A model generated the notes under the pieces. It saw only the letters and a program-made list of their open reading frames with translations. It was not told the origin of the DNA and did not search any database. From Spongiibacter thalassae (GTDB taxonomy: Bacteria > Pseudomonadota > Gammaproteobacteria > Pseudomonadales > Spongiibacteraceae), in contig NZ_JAAWWK010000006.1 of assembly GCF_012272835.1 (NCBI RefSeq), positions 310,001-374,000 on the forward strand: a DNA stretch of 64,000 nucleotides. Reading direction: 5' to 3'. Shown in pieces: positions 19,985 to 32,116 of this stretch. Position 1 is the stretch's first letter, and each line of letters opens with the position of its first letter. Both the position numbers and the translations under genes were made by a program.

Positions 19985-20278
19985 ATATCGCGTCTCCATG
20001 GGCACACTAGCCCCGCGTCGGATGAAATATAACCAACTAAACTACATCAATAAATAAAGCCCATCACTAACAGGACTATAAGCCCCCGGCAACCCAGCAA
20101 AGATCATCTAACAGGTTAGACCAAAGATACTTATACCGCGTATTCCCACCAAGAAAAACATATCGCACCCTGTTTTTGCCGAGGAAAGAACAATCCAAAT
20201 CCTCGACGACTCCAACAAAGGGGGGCAGCCCTGCACAACCCAGCACCTGCGAACCCGCAAACACAGGCACTCCAGATG

Positions 20279-20315
20279 CAAAAAAGCCCCGCATGACCTT
20301 GTCATGCGGGGCTTT
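20279..20315 (-). terminator. Terminator after tRNA-Leu
   Basis: A strong stem on the minus strand (AAGCCCCGCATGAC / GTCATGCGGGGCTT, 3-nt loop) followed by TTTTTT. It ends the rlmE-ftsH-folP-glmM-tpiA-secG-tRNA unit. The following 270 bases to the orphan gene hold no gene that I can see. Confidence 0.92.
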
Positions 20316-20330
20316 CACTTTCTACGTAGT

Positions 20331-20416
20331 TGGTGCCGAAGGCGGGACTTGAACCCGCACGAGCTATGCTCACCACCCCCTCAAGATGGCGTGTCTACCA
20401 ATTCCACCACTTCGGC
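20331..20416 (-). tRNA. leuU: tRNA-Leu (anticodon GAG)
   Basis: An 86-nt minus-strand gene with acceptor arms GCCGAAG / CTTCGGC, a D-loop containing TTGGTAGAC, the anticodon loop CTTGAGG (anticodon GAG, reading CUC/CUU), a long class II variable arm, the T-loop GGTTCAAGTCC and an encoded CCA. It follows secG as leuU does in E. coli. The partner metY that follows leuU in E. coli is absent. Confidence 0.95.
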
Positions 20417-20434
20417 TAATTTTTGCGATCCGGC

Positions 20435-20803
20435 TTATTGCGGGATATCACTCTCCGGCCCCGCCGGCATATCGGACTCCGGCGCCACCGGCAACTCATC
20501 GCTGGGCACTGGAGCCACTTCGCGACTCTCCTCCAGAACGGGCACATCAATGATGTCTTCGTCGATGCCACTACGATCTTTCGCCACATAGGCAAGCGCC
20601 AAACTGGTAGCAAAAAACAGTGTTGCCAGAATGGCTGTCGCGCGGGTCAGCACATTACCACTACCCGAGCTGCCAAACAATGTTTGCGATGCACCCGCAC
20701 CAAAAGAAGCGCCCATGTCGGCACCTTTACCCTGCTGAACAAGGATCAGGCCGATTATGGCCAGCGCCGCAAGTACGTGCACTATCAGTATAATTTGTTC
20801 CAT
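20435..20803 (-). CDS. secG: Preprotein translocase subunit SecG
   Basis: An auxiliary subunit of the SecYEG channel. 122 residues with two membrane segments (residues about 2-21 and 52-72) flanking the conserved cytoplasmic loop QQGKGADMGASFGAGASQTLFGS. The tail of about 50 residues is acidic and proline-rich (VAPVPSDELPVAPES), longer than in E. coli. It starts immediately after the tpiA stop. Confidence 0.95.
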   Translation of the reverse strand: MEQIILIVHVLAALAIIGLILVQQGKGADMGASFGAGASQTLFGSSGSGNVLTRATAILATLFFATSLALAYVAKDRSGIDEDIIDVPVLEESREVAPVPSDELPVAPESDMPAGPESDIPQ

Positions 20804-21559
20804 TTACTCCGCCGCCCGACAAATTGCGGAAAATTCCTGCGCATTCAAAGAAGCGCCACCTACCAAACCACCATCAATATCGGTCTGGCTGAAAAGCTCT
20901 GCGGCATTCGCCGCCTTAACACTACCGCCGTACAAGATTCGCAAACGCTGAGCAAAGTCAGCATCCCGCTCAGCAAACACCCCGCGAATAAAGGCATGCA
21001 CTTCCTGCGCTTGGGCAGGGCTTGCGGTCTTACCTGTGCCAATGGCCCAAACCGGCTCGTAGGCCACAACCAGCGAACTCAGCTCTTCGAGCGAGAAGCG
21101 CGCCAGCAACGGTGCCAATTGTGCTGACACCACCTCAAGGGTACGCCCTTCATCGCGCTCGCTTTCGCTCTCGCCAACGCAAACAATCGGCAACAAGCGC
21201 GCTTCAATTGCCCGCGCCAACTTATCCGCAACCTGCTCGTTGCTCTCGCCGTAAAGCGCGCGGCGCTCCGAGTGCCCGATCATCACATAGCGACAACCGA
21301 TGTCTACGGCCATCTCCGCCGAGACCTCTCCGGTAAACGCGCCCTCACCGCCCTGATCGCAGATATTCTGCAAGCCCACCGCAAGCGCACTGCCACGCAG
21401 TGCCTCGACGGTTTGCGCAGCAAATACCGCTGGCGGAAACACCGCCATATCGAGTTTCGGCTCGGAGGGTAACGCCTTGATGAGCTCGCTCAGCAATTCA
21501 CTGATAGCCGCACGGCTTCCGTGCATTTTCCAGTTACCCGCTACCAGTTTGCTCCGCAT
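20804..21559 (-). CDS. tpiA: Triosephosphate isomerase
   Basis: Interconverts glyceraldehyde-3-phosphate and dihydroxyacetone phosphate. 251 residues with the catalytic Lys in GNWKMHGS, the catalytic His in MIGHSERR, Glu in VAYEPVWAIGTGK, and the phosphate-binding GGSVKAANA and GLVGGASL loops. All active-site residues are intact. Between glmM and secG. Confidence 0.98.
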   Translation of the reverse strand: MRSKLVAGNWKMHGSRAAISELLSELIKALPSEPKLDMAVFPPAVFAAQTVEALRGSALAVGLQNICDQGGEGAFTGEVSAEMAVDIGCRYVMIGHSERRALYGESNEQVADKLARAIEARLLPIVCVGESESERDEGRTLEVVSAQLAPLLARFSLEELSSLVVAYEPVWAIGTGKTASPAQAQEVHAFIRGVFAERDADFAQRLRILYGGSVKAANAAELFSQTDIDGGLVGGASLNAQEFSAICRAAE

Positions 21560-21620
21560 ACTACGTCCCTTAGCGCAAAATGGGCGCCAATCTTACATAA
21601 ACTTATCGGGACATACAACA

Positions 21621-22991
21621 TCAGCTTGCGAGCTTGCTGACCTTGTCCGCCAATTGTTCGCAAAGCTTGCGTACAACAGCCTCGTCCCGACCTTCAACCA
21701 TCACCCGAATCAGCGGCTCAGTACCCGATGCACGCAACAACACACGACCCTCAGCACCGAGCTCTCGCTCAACCTTTGCCACCTCTCGCTGCAAGCTGTC
21801 GTTTTGCAGGTCAACTTTACGCGACGTGCGCACGTTCAACATGATCTGGGGCAGCATGGTCAACGGCTCCAGTAATTGGCTGAGACTGCGCTCTTGCTGA
21901 GCCATCGCACGCAACACCTGCAAAGCCGCTACAATGCCATCGCCAGTACTGCTGACATCAGAGCAAATAATGTGCCCTGAATTCTCGCCACCCAGCTCGT
22001 AACCCAGTGCGTCCATCTGCTCTTTCACGTAGCGGTCGCCCACCTTGGCCCGCACGAAGGGGATATCCAGATCTGCCAGCGCCAATTCAAAGCCGAGATT
22101 GGACATCAGGGTGCCGACGACACCTCTACAGGGCAACCCCAACTGGCGTCGGTGGGCGGCAATCACATAGAGCATGGCATCACCGTCGATCAACCCACCA
22201 TTAGCATCGACAAACATCACGCGATCGCCGTCGCCGTCAAAGGCAATTCCCAGGTCCGCCCCCTCTTCTGCGACCCGCTTCTGCAGGGCCGCCGGGTGTG
22301 TCGACCCCACATCGGCGTTGATATTAAGCCCATCGGGATCACCGCCAATAACCGAAACCTTCGCACCCAGCTCGGAAAACACCGCAGGGGCGACGTGATA
22401 GGTGGCACCATGGGCGCAGTCGAGCACGATTTTCATGCCGTGCAAATCGAGCTCGGAGCCCGCGGTAGACTTGCAGTATTCGATATAGCGCCCCGCCGCG
22501 TCATCTATGCGCTTAACCCGCCCCAGCGCCCCGGAATCCACCGTTGTCATCGGCAGTTCTATAGCCGCTTCAATCGCCGCCTCGACGGCATCATCCAGCT
22601 TGGTGCCGTTGCCGGAGAAAAATTTGATGCCGTTGTCATAATAAGGATTGTGGCTGGCACTGATCACTATACCGGCCTTGGCCTTGAAGGTGCGGGTGAG
22701 GTAAGCAATAGCGGGCGTGGGCATGGGCCCCAATAATTTTACGTCCACACCGGCAGCGACCAACCCCGCCTCCAGGGCGGACTCAAACATATACCCGGAA
22801 ATCCGCGTATCCTTGCCTATCAATACTGTGCTGCGCCCTTCTCGCGCAAACACCTGCCCTACGGCCCAACCCAATTTCAGCACGAACTCGGGGTTAATCG
22901 GCCCTTCACCTACTCGGCCGCGCACACCATCGGTGCCGAAATACTTACGCTCAATCTTCAATGGAGTCACTGTCGCTGCTTCGCTTGCCAT
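21621..22991 (-). CDS. glmM: Phosphoglucosamine mutase
   Basis: Converts glucosamine-6-phosphate to glucosamine-1-phosphate for peptidoglycan and LPS. 456 residues with [16 protein letters not shown], the phosphoserine loop [17 protein letters not shown], the metal-binding loop [13 protein letters not shown] and the sugar loop GGENSGHII. The start at 22991 has GGAGGA eight bases upstream and gives an N-terminal extension of about 13 residues that overlaps the folP end by 41 bp, so translation is likely coupled. Confidence 0.97.
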   Translation of the reverse strand: MASEAATVTPLKIERKYFGTDGVRGRVGEGPINPEFVLKLGWAVGQVFAREGRSTVLIGKDTRISGYMFESALEAGLVAAGVDVKLLGPMPTPAIAYLTRTFKAKAGIVISASHNPYYDNGIKFFSGNGTKLDDAVEAAIEAAIELPMTTVDSGALGRVKRIDDAAGRYIEYCKSTAGSELDLHGMKIVLDCAHGATYHVAPAVFSELGAKVSVIGGDPDGLNINADVGSTHPAALQKRVAEEGADLGIAFDGDGDRVMFVDANGGLIDGDAMLYVIAAHRRQLGLPCRGVVGTLMSNLGFELALADLDIPFVRAKVGDRYVKEQMDALGYELGGENSGHIICSDVSSTGDGIVAALQVLRAMAQQERSLSQLLEPLTMLPQIMLNVRTSRKVDLQNDSLQREVAKVERELGAEGRVLLRASGTEPLIRVMVEGRDEAVVRKLCEQLADKVSKLAS

Positions 22992-23865
22992 GGTTCGATT
23001 CCTCCGCTGCCAACGCCCCGACTACAGCAAGGGCGTCAACGGTTTCGCGGACATCATGGGCGCGAATTATGTGCGCCCCGCTCTGAGCGGCCACCGCCGC
23101 CAGAGTAATGCTACCAGCCAGTCGCTCATTTACCGGCCGAGCCGTGATGTCGCCAATCATTGTTTTTCGCGACACACCGACCAACACCGGATAGTGCATC
23201 GCCACGTAGTCGGGCAGTGCGCGAAACAGCGCCAGATTATGTTCAAGGGTCTTGCCAAAACCAAACCCCGGGTCGATCACTATCTGGTCTGACGCGATCC
23301 CCACCGCCCTACATGCGGCAATGCGACCGCAAAGAAAGTTCCGAACCTCTGTAACTATGTCACTGTATTGGGGGGACAACTGCATCCTGTCCGGCTCGTC
23401 AGACATATGCATTACGCACACCGGCAAGCCTGCATCAGCCGCCGCCTGCAGGGCGCTGTCACGACGAAAAGATCGGACATCATTCAGCAAACCCGCCCCC
23501 AGTGCCGCCGCTTCACGCATCACTCTGGCATTACTGCTATCCACGGAAATAATCGTATCAAACCGGCGGGAAATCGCCTCGACAACAGGAAGCACTCTGT
23601 CTGCTTCCTCGCCTTCACTCACGGCAACAGCCCCCGGACGAGTGGACTCACCGCCGATATCGATCAGCGCCGCGCCATCGTCAATGGCACATTCGACCTC
23701 ACGCAACACTGTATCGAGGTCCACGCGACCCTCGCGGTACAGGCGCCCGCCATCCGAAAAGGAATCCGGGGTAACGTTAATTACCGCCATCACCCGAGGC
23801 TGGGACAAATCCAATACGCGCCCTCCGCAGCGAAGCTGCAGGGGGCGAGAGTCCGATGGAGTCAT
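22951..23865 (-). CDS. folP: Dihydropteroate synthase
   Basis: Condenses p-aminobenzoate with dihydropterin pyrophosphate in folate synthesis and is the sulfonamide target. 304 residues with the pterin-binding motifs [27 protein letters not shown] and [13 protein letters not shown], and the loop GVSRKTMIG. The last 25 or so residues ([17 protein letters not shown]) form an unusual charged tail that overlaps glmM. Directly after ftsH. Confidence 0.96.
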   Translation of the reverse strand: MTPSDSRPLQLRCGGRVLDLSQPRVMAVINVTPDSFSDGGRLYREGRVDLDTVLREVECAIDDGAALIDIGGESTRPGAVAVSEGEEADRVLPVVEAISRRFDTIISVDSSNARVMREAAALGAGLLNDVRSFRRDSALQAAADAGLPVCVMHMSDEPDRMQLSPQYSDIVTEVRNFLCGRIAACRAVGIASDQIVIDPGFGFGKTLEHNLALFRALPDYVAMHYPVLVGVSRKTMIGDITARPVNERLAGSITLAAVAAQSGAHIIRAHDVRETVDALAVVGALAAEESNHGKRSSDSDSIED

Positions 23866-23881
23866 GGGCTGGAGTGAATAT

Positions 23882-25846
23882 TCAGTGGTCGCTCACGGAG
23901 CCCACAAAGGGGTCTTCCGGGCCGCGCTTTGGCTTGGTCTCGGGAGCATCTTCTTCGGACTCGGCATTATCTTCAGCACGAGCCTGATGCCCACCGCGCC
24001 CGTTGTCATCATCCCAACCGGCGGGACGACGGGGCTTTTTACCCGACATGATGTCGTCGATCTGCTTGGCATCAATGGTCTCGTAGAGCATCAACGCATC
24101 GGCCATCATTTCGAGCTTGTCGCGATTTTCTTCCAGGATCTGTTGGGCACGGGTATAGCACTCATCGATGATACGGCGCACCTCCTCGTCGATTTGCCGA
24201 GCAGTCTCACCGGAAACACCCTTGCCGGACTGCCCCGCAGAGCGACCGAGGAACACCTCCTCCTCGGCATCATCGTACATCAACGGCCCCATTTTTTCCG
24301 ACAGCCCCCACTTGGTCACCATCTTGCGGGCAATATCGGTGGCCCGCTGAATATCATTGGAGGCACCGGTGGTCACCCCCTCTGCACCGAGGGTCATTTC
24401 TTCAGCGATTCGACCGCCAAACAGGGAGCAGATTTGGCTAGTGATATGCCGACGACTGAGGCTGTAACGATCCTCTTCTGGCAGGAACATGGTCACACCC
24501 AAAGCCCGGCCACGGGGAATAATGCTGACCTTATAAACCGGGTCGTGTTCGGGAACAATTCGCCCGACGATGGCATGCCCAGCCTCATGATAAGCGGTAT
24601 TGCGCTTCTCTTTATCGGACATCACCATGGATTTGCGCTCGGCGCCCATCATGATTTTGTCCTTGGCCAGATCGAACTGCTCCATACTGACGAGACGCGA
24701 ATTACTCCGAGCCGCGAACAGCGCTGCTTCATTGGCGAGGTTAGCCAGATCAGCCCCGGAGAAACCGGGTGTGCCCCGAGCAATCACCGCCGCATCGACG
24801 TCATCGCCCACAGGCAATTTGCGCATATGCACTTTCAGGATTTGTTCGCGCCCGCGAATATCCGGCAAGCCAACCACGACCTGGCGGTCGAAGCGACCAG
24901 GACGCAGCAGCGCGGGATCAAGCACATCCGGGCGGTTGGTCGCGGCAATAACAATGACACCGTCGTTAACTTCGAAGCCGTCCATTTCCACCAGCAACTG
25001 GTTGAGGGTTTGCTCACGCTCGTCGTGGCCACCGCCCATACCTGCGCCCCGGTGACGGCCCACCGCATCAATTTCGTCGATAAAGATAATGCAGGGCGCC
25101 TGCTTCTTTGCCTGCTCAAACATGTCGCGCACACGGGAGGCGCCGACACCGACAAACATTTCCACAAAGTCGGAACCGGATATCGAAAAGAAAGGCACTT
25201 TGGCTTCGCCGGCGATCGCTTTCGCCAGCAGTGTTTTACCGGTACCCGGCGGCCCCACCATCAACACACCACGGGGAATACGACCGCCCAGGCGCTGGAA
25301 TTTACCCGGATCGCGCAGAAACTCTACCAGCTCCTGCACATCTTCCTTGGCTTCATCCACCCCCGCCACATCGGCAAACGTGGTTTTGATCTGATCTTCG
25401 CTCAGCAGGCGAGCCTTACTCTTGCCAAAGGCCATTGGTCCGCCTTTGCCACCGCCACCCCCGCCCTGCATCTGGCGCATGAAAAACATGAAAATAGCGA
25501 GAATAATCAGGATGGGGAAGCTGGCTACCAGCAACTGGGCCCACAGGCTCTGCTGCTCGGGCTTGGTGCCTTCGACGACGACATTGTGCTCCAGCAGATC
25601 ATCGATCAACTTGGGGTCGTCAAGCAGGGGGCGAACCGTTTCAAAACGGCTGCTGTCGTTACGCTCGCCATTTATTACCAAGCCATCGATGATGACTTTG
25701 CGCACGCGCTCGTTCTGTACTTCAGAGATAAACTGCGAATAGTTGAGCTGCTCGGTGGGAGCTTGCACACTGAAGTTGTTGAAAACTGTGAGCAGCACCG
25801 CCGCTATAACCAGCCACAACAGTAAATTTTTTGCCATGTCGTTCAA
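23882..25846 (-). CDS. ftsH: ATP-dependent zinc metalloprotease FtsH
   Basis: A membrane-anchored AAA protease that degrades membrane proteins and regulators. 654 residues with membrane segment 1 at about residues 5-22, a periplasmic part, segment 2 at about 104-122, Walker [14 protein letters not shown], Walker [12 protein letters not shown], the SRH arginines, and the zinc site HEAGH with its third ligand further on. A Gly-rich run ([11 protein letters not shown]) follows the second segment. The C-terminus is long and acidic. Downstream of rlmE as in E. coli. Confidence 0.98.
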   Translation of the reverse strand: MNDMAKNLLLWLVIAAVLLTVFNNFSVQAPTEQLNYSQFISEVQNERVRKVIIDGLVINGERNDSSRFETVRPLLDDPKLIDDLLEHNVVVEGTKPEQQSLWAQLLVASFPILIILAIFMFFMRQMQGGGGGGKGGPMAFGKSKARLLSEDQIKTTFADVAGVDEAKEDVQELVEFLRDPGKFQRLGGRIPRGVLMVGPPGTGKTLLAKAIAGEAKVPFFSISGSDFVEMFVGVGASRVRDMFEQAKKQAPCIIFIDEIDAVGRHRGAGMGGGHDEREQTLNQLLVEMDGFEVNDGVIVIAATNRPDVLDPALLRPGRFDRQVVVGLPDIRGREQILKVHMRKLPVGDDVDAAVIARGTPGFSGADLANLANEAALFAARSNSRLVSMEQFDLAKDKIMMGAERKSMVMSDKEKRNTAYHEAGHAIVGRIVPEHDPVYKVSIIPRGRALGVTMFLPEEDRYSLSRRHITSQICSLFGGRIAEEMTLGAEGVTTGASNDIQRATDIARKMVTKWGLSEKMGPLMYDDAEEEVFLGRSAGQSGKGVSGETARQIDEEVRRIIDECYTRAQQILEENRDKLEMMADALMLYETIDAKQIDDIMSGKKPRRPAGWDDDNGRGGHQARAEDNAESEEDAPETKPKRGPEDPFVGSVSDH

Positions 25847-25982
25847 AAACCAATCCTCATTCTGCGAACCGCGCAGAGCCGGATGGTGGCAAGGCGCAAA
25901 GTCCTAGACCCCACTCTACTACATAAATTCCGCCCCCTCCACGACATTCGCCATTGGGGGACAGCACCGGTTGAATCCAATT

Positions 25983-26606
25983 TCAGGCCTTGAGACCGCG
26001 CCCCAGCAAGTACACTTCCCGCGAGCGGGGACGCGATGCCGCTGGCTTGCGGGTCAACACCTTGACGAAACGTTCGCGCAGACTCGCCAGGTAAGTTTCG
26101 AAGCCTTCGCCCTGAAACACTTTTACTACGAAGTCACCACCCGGGCGGAGCACCTGGTCTGCCATATCCAGCGCCAATTCACAAAGATACATTGCCTTGG
26201 GCTGATCTACGTCGCGCATACCACTCATATTGGGGGCCATATCAGAAATTACAAGGTCTGCCTGCCCCCCCGCCAACATTGCCATCAGGCGATCGAAGAC
26301 CTCTTGCTCGGTAAAGTCGCCCTGCACAAACTCCACCCCTGCCAGTGAATCCATTGGCAGGATGTCAGAAGCCAGCACCCGGCCATTGTCACCCACCAGT
26401 TCAGCCGCAACCTGTGACCAGCCACCGGGGGCCGCCCCCAGGTCCACCACACACATGCCCGGCTTGATAAGCCGGTCTTTTTGCTGAATTTCCAATAGTT
26501 TGTAACAGGCACGGGAGCGATAGCCGTCCTTCTGCGACTGTTTCACATAGTGATCGTCGAAGTGCTCCTTTAGCCAGCCGCCGCTGGATCCGGATCGTTT
26601 AGCCAC
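25983..26606 (-). CDS. rlmE: 23S rRNA (uridine-2552-2'-O)-methyltransferase
   Basis: Methylates U2552 of 23S rRNA in the 50S subunit. The core has [19 protein letters not shown], the SAM site [28 protein letters not shown] and [11 protein letters not shown] with the catalytic Lys-Asp-Lys-Glu set. I place the start at the GTG at 26606 ([15 protein letters not shown]), preceded by GAGGAA seven bases upstream; the frame is open to 26639. First gene of the ftsH operon. Confidence 0.95.
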   Translation of the reverse strand: MAKRSGSSGGWLKEHFDDHYVKQSQKDGYRSRACYKLLEIQQKDRLIKPGMCVVDLGAAPGGWSQVAAELVGDNGRVLASDILPMDSLAGVEFVQGDFTEQEVFDRLMAMLAGGQADLVISDMAPNMSGMRDVDQPKAMYLCELALDMADQVLRPGGDFVVKVFQGEGFETYLASLRERFVKVLTRKPAASRPRSREVYLLGRGLKA

Positions 26607-26719
26607 GATGGTTTCCTCAAGTGAACTTGACTGCATCACCGGCGAGTAGCGTCCTCGCTTAGACTGATGCTTTCACGTACAATACTGCCCCTTTCCCAGC
26701 CAGCCAGTATGCACGCACT

Positions 26720-27028
26720 ATGAGCACATTATCCGCCAGCGACAAAAAACAACTTCGCAGCATTGGACACAAATTAAATCCGGTCGTAATGATTGGTGAT
26801 CGCGGTTTAAGCGAAGGCGTCATGCAGGAATTGCTGCGGGCACTGGACGACCATGAACTCATCAAGGTCAAGGTCAATGTTGCCGACCCCACAGAGCGCA
26901 AAGCCCTGATTGAACAAATGTGCGGCGACAGCAAATCCCAACTCGTTCAAGCCATCGGCAAGATTGCTCTGATTTACCGCCCCGCCAAGAAACAAAACCC
27001 ACGACTGTCGAACCTGGTTCGCGTGTAA
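26720..27028 (+). CDS. yhbY: CRS1-YhbY domain RNA-binding protein
   Basis: A 102-residue single-domain protein with the family signatures LRSIGHKLNPVVMIGDRGLSEGV and HELIKVKV, plus ALIEQMCGDSKSQLVQAIGKIALIYRP. YhbY binds pre-50S particles and 23S rRNA in E. coli. It is divergent from rlmE, the classic arrangement, and convergent with greA. No strong Shine-Dalgarno precedes the ATG. Confidence 0.93.
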   Translation: MSTLSASDKKQLRSIGHKLNPVVMIGDRGLSEGVMQELLRALDDHELIKVKVNVADPTERKALIEQMCGDSKSQLVQAIGKIALIYRPAKKQNPRLSNLVRV

Positions 27029-27061
27029 CGCGAGAGGGCCGCACATTGGCGGCCCCTGGTA

Positions 27062-27547
27062 TTATTCTGCCAGGTGCTCGACTTTCTCAATTTCGTATTC
27101 GATCGCTCCGCCCGGCGCATTGACCACCGCAACGTCGCCCTCCTCTTTGCCGATCAACGCACGAGCGATTGGCGAGGTGACTGAAATTTTGCCGTGTTTC
27201 ACGCTGGCTTCATCTTCACCCACAATACGATAAACCACTTCTTCATCGGTTTCGCAGTTGATAAGAGTGACGGTCGTGCCAAAAATAACCTTGCCCGTGT
27301 AAGGGATCTTGGTGATATCAATCACCCGGACATTGGACAATTTGCTTTCGATTTCCTGAATGCGACCCTCACAGAAACCCTGCTGCTCCCGCGCAGCATG
27401 GTACTCCGCGTTTTCTTTCAGGTCGCCGTGCTCGCGAGCCTCGGCGATGGCCTGGGTGATCCGCGGACGGTCCACCGATTTAAGCTGTTTCAACTCGTCA
27501 CGCAGGGCCTTTTCCCCTGCAACAGTCATAGGTGTTTGTTGACTCAT
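27062..27547 (-). CDS. greA: Transcription elongation factor GreA
   Basis: Rescues backtracked RNA polymerase by stimulating transcript cleavage. 161 residues with the N-terminal coiled coil ([34 protein letters not shown] with the acidic tip) and an FKBP-like C-terminal domain ([16 protein letters not shown]). Its ATG overlaps the carB stop by four bases (ATGA), so it is the third cistron of carA-carB-greA. Confidence 0.97.
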   Translation of the reverse strand: MSQQTPMTVAGEKALRDELKQLKSVDRPRITQAIAEAREHGDLKENAEYHAAREQQGFCEGRIQEIESKLSNVRVIDITKIPYTGKVIFGTTVTLINCETDEEVVYRIVGEDEASVKHGKISVTSPIARALIGKEEGDVAVVNAPGGAIEYEIEKVEHLAE

Positions 27548-30500
27548 TTGACTAGTTCCTCATGCACATCCTGCAAACGACGCACTGTGCGCTCCTCACC
27601 ATAAACCAGCGCCTGACAGATCGCCTCAGCGCCCGCCAGGGTTGTGGTATAGCTCACCTTGTTGGCCAAGGCACTGCGACGGATCAACGAGGAGTCCGCA
27701 ATCGCCTGCTTGCCTTCAGTGGTGTTAATGATGAGGTCGATGTCGCCATTTTTCACCATATCAACGATATGGGGACGACCTTCCAGTACTTTGTTCACAC
27801 GCTGACATGCCAGACCCGCGTCCGTCAACACCTTGTAGGTGCCCCGGGTTGCACGCAGGTTGAAACCGAGATCAGCCAGTTGACGGGCAACAGCAATGGC
27901 ACCTTCCTTGTCGGGATCCCGCACGCTGATAAACGCCGTACCACTGGTGGGGAAAAACTCCCCGGCACCACGGGCGGCCTTGGCAAAGGCTTCGGCAAAG
28001 CTTTCACCCAGACCCATCACCTCACCGGTCGATTTCATTTCCGGCCCAAGAATCGGGTCGACACCCGGGAACTTGTTGAATGGAAATACCGCTTCCTTCA
28101 CCGCGAAATAATCGGGGATACGTTCACGGGTAAAGTCCTGCTCAGCCAACGTTGTGCCTGCCATACAGCGGGCAGCGACCTTCGCCAGCGACACACCGAT
28201 ACACTTGGAGACGAAGGGCACGGTACGCGAGGCGCGAGGGTTGACCTCGATCACGTAAATCTCACCATCCTGTACCGCCAGCTGAACATTCATCAAGCCC
28301 ACCACGCCCAACTCGAGGGCCATGCGCTTGACCATATCGCGCATTTTGTCCTGCACGTCCGCGTCGAGGGAATAGGGCGGCAATGAACAGGCCGAGTCAC
28401 CGGAGTGAACCCCCGCCTGTTCGATATGCTGCATAATCGCGCCGATGACCACTTCCTTGCCGTCTGACACTGCATCGAGATCGACCTCGACCGCCGCATT
28501 CAGGAAGTGATCAAGCAGTACCGGCGACTCGTTGGACACCTTCACTGCTTCGCGCATATAGCGCTGCAATTCTTCTTCCTTGTACACGATCTCCATCGCG
28601 CGACCACCGAGAACGTAGGATGGGCGCACCACCAGTGGGTAGCCAATCTGGGCCGCCGCGGCCAGTGCTGCTTCTTCCGAACGCACGGTAGTATTCGGTG
28701 GCTGCTTGAGGTTCAGGCGCTGAATCATTTGCTGGAAGCGCTCGCGGTCCTCGGCCCGGTCGATAGCCTCAGGGGTGGTACCAATGATTGGCACACCGGC
28801 CGCCTCAAGGTCCCGCGCCAGCTTAAGCGGGGTCTGTCCCCCGAACTGGACGATAACTCCCTTGGGCTTTTCCTTGGCGACAATTTCCAGCACATCTTCA
28901 AGGGTCACCGGCTCAAAGTAGAGACGGTCGGAGATGTCGTAGTCAGTGGACACGGTTTCGGGGTTACAGTTGACCATGATGGTCTCGTAACCGTCTTCGC
29001 GCATTGCCAGCGCCGCGTGTACACAGCAGTAGTCGAATTCAATACCCTGACCAATTCGGTTGGGGCCGCCGCCGATAACCAGAATTTTTTCGCGGTCACT
29101 GGGCTGGGATTCGCACTCTTCTTCATAAGTGGAATACATATACGCCGTGGAGGTGGCGAATTCCGCGGCACAGGTGTCTACCCGCTTGTACACCGGGTGC
29201 ACCCCCAGGCTGTGACGACGTGACCGCAGTTGGCGCTCGCTTACCGCCAGCAGTACAGACAGGCGCTGGTCACTGAATCCCTTGCGCTTTAACTGCCACA
29301 TCGCATCGCGGTCAATGTCGTTGAGAGCCGTCGTTTTCAGGCTGTTTTCCGTCTTGACGATGTCTTCAATCTGCACCAGGAACCAGGGGTCGATCCAGGA
29401 GTGTTCGTAGACTTCCGCCACGCTCATACCCGCGCGGAAGGCGTCGGCGACGTACCAGATCCGCTCGGGACCGGGGTTGGTTAATTCGGCAATCAGAATA
29501 TCCCGAGCGTCGTCGCGATCCACATCGATCTTGTGCTCGAAACCCGCTGAGCCGACTTCAAGGCCACGCAGGGCTTTTTGCAGGGATTCCTGGAAGCTGC
29601 GACCAATGGCCATCACCTCACCCACAGATTTCATCTGGGTGTGCAGCTTGGTCTGGGCCTCGCCGAACTTCTCGAAGGTGAACCGGGGCACCTTGGTGAC
29701 CACATAGTCGATACTCGGCTCAAAGGAGGCCGGCGTTGCGCCGCCGGTGATGTCGTTCTGCAGCTCGTCGAGGGTATAGCCCACCGCCAACTTGGCCGCC
29801 ACCTTGGCAATCGGGAAGCCGGTCGCCTTGGAGGCCAGCGCCGATGAGCGCGACACCCGGGGGTTCATCTCGATCACGACCATACGGCCGGTTTCAGGAC
29901 ACATACCAAACTGTACGTTGGAGCCACCGGTTTCCACCCCGATCTCGCGCAGCACCGCACAGGAGGCGTTACGCATGATCTGGTATTCTTTGTCAGTCAG
30001 GGTCTGGGCGGGCGCCACGGTGATGGAGTCGCCGGTATGCACGCCCATCGGATCGAAGTTTTCGATCGCGCAGATAATAATGCAGTTGTCGTTCTTGTCC
30101 CGCACCACTTCCATTTCGAACTCTTTCCAACCGATCAGGCTCTGATCGATCAGCAGCTCCTTGGTTGGCGACAGGTCGAGACCCCGGGCGCAGATTTCAA
30201 CAAATTCTTCCTTGTTATAGGCGATACCACCGCCACTGCCACCCATGGTGAACGAGGGGCGAATAATCGCGGGGAAGCCGATGGAATCCAGCACTTGCAA
30301 GGCTTCTTCCATACTGTGGGCGATCATTGAGTTCGGCGTTTCCAGGCCAATGCGCTTCATCGCCTGATCGAACAGCTCGCGATCCTCCGCCTTGTCGATC
30401 GCCTCCTTGGTCGCACCGATCATTTCGACGCCGTACTTCTCCAGCACACCCTCGCGATCGAGGTCGAGGGCACAGTTCAGCGCCGTCTGGCCACCCATCG

Positions 30501-30765
30501 TCGGCAGGATCGCGTCGGGGCGCTCCTTCTCAATAATTTTGGCAACAGTTTCCCATACCACCGGCTCAATATAGGTGGCATCGGCCATTGCCGGGTCGGT
30601 CATGATGGTGGCCGGATTGGAGTTCACCAGGATGACACGGTAGCCCTCTTCGCGCAGCGCCTTACAGGCCTGAGCACCAGAGTAATCAAACTCGCAGGCC
30701 TGGCCGATAACGATAGGGCCGGCACCAAGGATGAGGATGGATTGGATATCAGTTCTTTTAGGCAT
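27544..30765 (-). CDS. carB: Carbamoyl phosphate synthase large subunit
   Basis: Makes carbamoyl phosphate from bicarbonate, ammonia and two ATP for arginine and pyrimidine synthesis. 1073 residues made of two homologous ATP-grasp halves ([35 protein letters not shown]), an oligomerisation region between them, and the C-terminal allosteric MGS domain ([13 protein letters not shown]). Nothing is missing. Between carA and greA. Confidence 0.98.
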   Translation of the reverse strand: MPKRTDIQSILILGAGPIVIGQACEFDYSGAQACKALREEGYRVILVNSNPATIMTDPAMADATYIEPVVWETVAKIIEKERPDAILPTMGGQTALNCALDLDREGVLEKYGVEMIGATKEAIDKAEDRELFDQAMKRIGLETPNSMIAHSMEEALQVLDSIGFPAIIRPSFTMGGSGGGIAYNKEEFVEICARGLDLSPTKELLIDQSLIGWKEFEMEVVRDKNDNCIIICAIENFDPMGVHTGDSITVAPAQTLTDKEYQIMRNASCAVLREIGVETGGSNVQFGMCPETGRMVVIEMNPRVSRSSALASKATGFPIAKVAAKLAVGYTLDELQNDITGGATPASFEPSIDYVVTKVPRFTFEKFGEAQTKLHTQMKSVGEVMAIGRSFQESLQKALRGLEVGSAGFEHKIDVDRDDARDILIAELTNPGPERIWYVADAFRAGMSVAEVYEHSWIDPWFLVQIEDIVKTENSLKTTALNDIDRDAMWQLKRKGFSDQRLSVLLAVSERQLRSRRHSLGVHPVYKRVDTCAAEFATSTAYMYSTYEEECESQPSDREKILVIGGGPNRIGQGIEFDYCCVHAALAMREDGYETIMVNCNPETVSTDYDISDRLYFEPVTLEDVLEIVAKEKPKGVIVQFGGQTPLKLARDLEAAGVPIIGTTPEAIDRAEDRERFQQMIQRLNLKQPPNTTVRSEEAALAAAAQIGYPLVVRPSYVLGGRAMEIVYKEEELQRYMREAVKVSNESPVLLDHFLNAAVEVDLDAVSDGKEVVIGAIMQHIEQAGVHSGDSACSLPPYSLDADVQDKMRDMVKRMALELGVVGLMNVQLAVQDGEIYVIEVNPRASRTVPFVSKCIGVSLAKVAARCMAGTTLAEQDFTRERIPDYFAVKEAVFPFNKFPGVDPILGPEMKSTGEVMGLGESFAEAFAKAARGAGEFFPTSGTAFISVRDPDKEGAIAVARQLADLGFNLRATRGTYKVLTDAGLACQRVNKVLEGRPHIVDMVKNGDIDLIINTTEGKQAIADSSLIRRSALANKVSYTTTLAGAEAICQALVYGEERTVRRLQDVHEELVK

Positions 30766-30787
30766 AGTGTCTCCGCTTTACGCTGAA

Positions 30788-30815
30788 CGGGAGACGGGAG
30801 GCGCACATGCACCGC
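30788..30815. repeat. Heptad-containing hairpin between carA and carB
   Basis: CGGGAGACGGGAGGC contains one and a half copies of a GGGAGAC heptad and is closed by CTCCCG about 14 nt later, so it can form a stem in the carAB message. A similar heptad hairpin sits between dnaK and dnaJ (36277-36324). Confidence 0.45.
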
Positions 30816-30849
30816 TCCCGTATTTGCGCAGGGCGCAATCCGAAATTAC

Positions 30850-31998
30850 TCAGCCGGCTTTGTGGGCTGCAATTAACTCAATAAAATGGTCGAACAGGGG
30901 CGCAATATCGTGCGGACCGGGACTGGCCTCAGGGTGACCCTGGAAGCTGAACGCCGGCAGGTCATTGCGATGAATACCCTGTAGTGAGCCATCAAACAGC
31001 GACTTATGGGTTACCGAGAGCGTCGCTGGCAGGCTCGCCTCATCCACCGCAAAACCGTGGTTCTGACTGGTGATGTGCACCACCTTGCTGGCCAGGTCCT
31101 GCACCGGATGGTTGGCGCCATGGTGACCAAACTTCATTTTCAGGGTCTTGGCACCCGAGGCCAGGGCAAGCAGCTGATGACCCAGGCAGATGCCAAACAC
31201 AGGAACACCGGTCGCCAGAATCGTCTCAATGGCCGCAATCGCGTAGGTACAGGGCTCTGGATCACCGGGGCCATTCGACAGAAATACGCCGTCAGGCTTG
31301 AGGGCGAGCACTTCTTCAGCGGGTGTGGTCGCCGGCACGACGGTCAGGCGACAGCCGCGATCAGCCAGCATACGCAAAATATTGCGTTTAACGCCGAAAT
31401 CGTAGGCGACAACGTGGTGGGGCAACTCGGCATCGGCAAAGACCTTATGGCCCTCACCCAGCGCCCATGTCCCCTCGCGCCAGTCGTAGGGTTTGGCGGT
31501 GGTCACTTCCTTCGCCAGATCCATACCCTTCAAGCCGGCAAAGCCACGGGCCAACTCCAGCGCCTTGGCTTCGTCCTCGGCACCGAGGTCGTCCCCGGCC
31601 ATCAAGCAGCCATTCTGCGCACCCTTGTCCCGCAGAATACGGGTAAGGCGGCGAGTGTCGATGTCAGCGATGCCGACAATATTCCGCTCAACCAGATAGT
31701 CGGACAGACTCTGCTCACTGCGGAAGCTGCTGGCCAGCATGGGAAGATCACGAATCACCAAACCCGCAGACCAGATCTGGTCTGCCTCTTCGTCTTCGCT
31801 ATTCACACCGGTATTACCGATATGGGGATACGTCAGGGTGACAATTTGGCGAGCATAGGAGGGATCGGTGAGAATCTCCTGATAACCGGTCATGGCGGTA
31901 TTGAACACCACCTCTCCAACCGAATGCCCTTGCGCACCGATGGCGATGCCCCGAAAAATACTGCCGTCTTCAAGGGCGAGTATGGCTGAAACCGTCAA
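30850..31998 (-). CDS. carA: Carbamoyl phosphate synthase small subunit (TTG start)
   Basis: A glutamine amidotransferase that supplies ammonia to CarB. The conserved protein starts at [17 protein letters not shown] place initiation at the TTG at 31998, which has an ideal AGGAGGT five bases upstream; the frame stays open to 32028 but has no ribosome site there. The N-terminal CPSase domain is followed by a class I GATase domain with the nucleophile Cys in [10 protein letters not shown] and the His/Glu pair in GHPEASPGP. 382 residues. A hairpin and a leader reading frame precede it. Confidence 0.96.
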   Translation of the reverse strand: MTVSAILALEDGSIFRGIAIGAQGHSVGEVVFNTAMTGYQEILTDPSYARQIVTLTYPHIGNTGVNSEDEEADQIWSAGLVIRDLPMLASSFRSEQSLSDYLVERNIVGIADIDTRRLTRILRDKGAQNGCLMAGDDLGAEDEAKALELARGFAGLKGMDLAKEVTTAKPYDWREGTWALGEGHKVFADAELPHHVVAYDFGVKRNILRMLADRGCRLTVVPATTPAEEVLALKPDGVFLSNGPGDPEPCTYAIAAIETILATGVPVFGICLGHQLLALASGAKTLKMKFGHHGANHPVQDLASKVVHITSQNHGFAVDEASLPATLSVTHKSLFDGSLQGIHRNDLPAFSFQGHPEASPGPHDIAPLFDHFIELIAAHKAG

Positions 31999-32116
31999 GA
32001 TTACCTCCTGGATCAGATTTGCGGCCAAGAGTCACCACCAACATTACTGCCGGAGACGACCAGGGAACCACAGAGGAAAACACGCGTGCAAAAAAGCGAG
32101 ATGAAGTGTACTTCAT
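31970..32116 (-). CDS. Possible leader peptide of carA
   Basis: A 48-codon frame ([13 protein letters not shown]...) whose ATG lies inside the rising arm of the hairpin at 32089-32122. It has AAGGAG four bases upstream, the best ribosome site in the region. It ends 28 bases inside carA in another frame. Translation initiation here would melt the terminator stem, and termination near the carA start could couple the two. Inference from layout only; the peptide matches nothing that I know. Confidence 0.35.
   Translation of the reverse strand: MKYTSSRFFARVFSSVVPWSSPAVMLVVTLGRKSDPGGNLDGFSHTRP

Noticed and set aside
23252-25825. 857-codon plus-strand open frame across folP and ftsH
   Set aside because: Antisense to two certain genes. 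The translation has no family motif and no ribosome site, so it is a codon-bias shadow.
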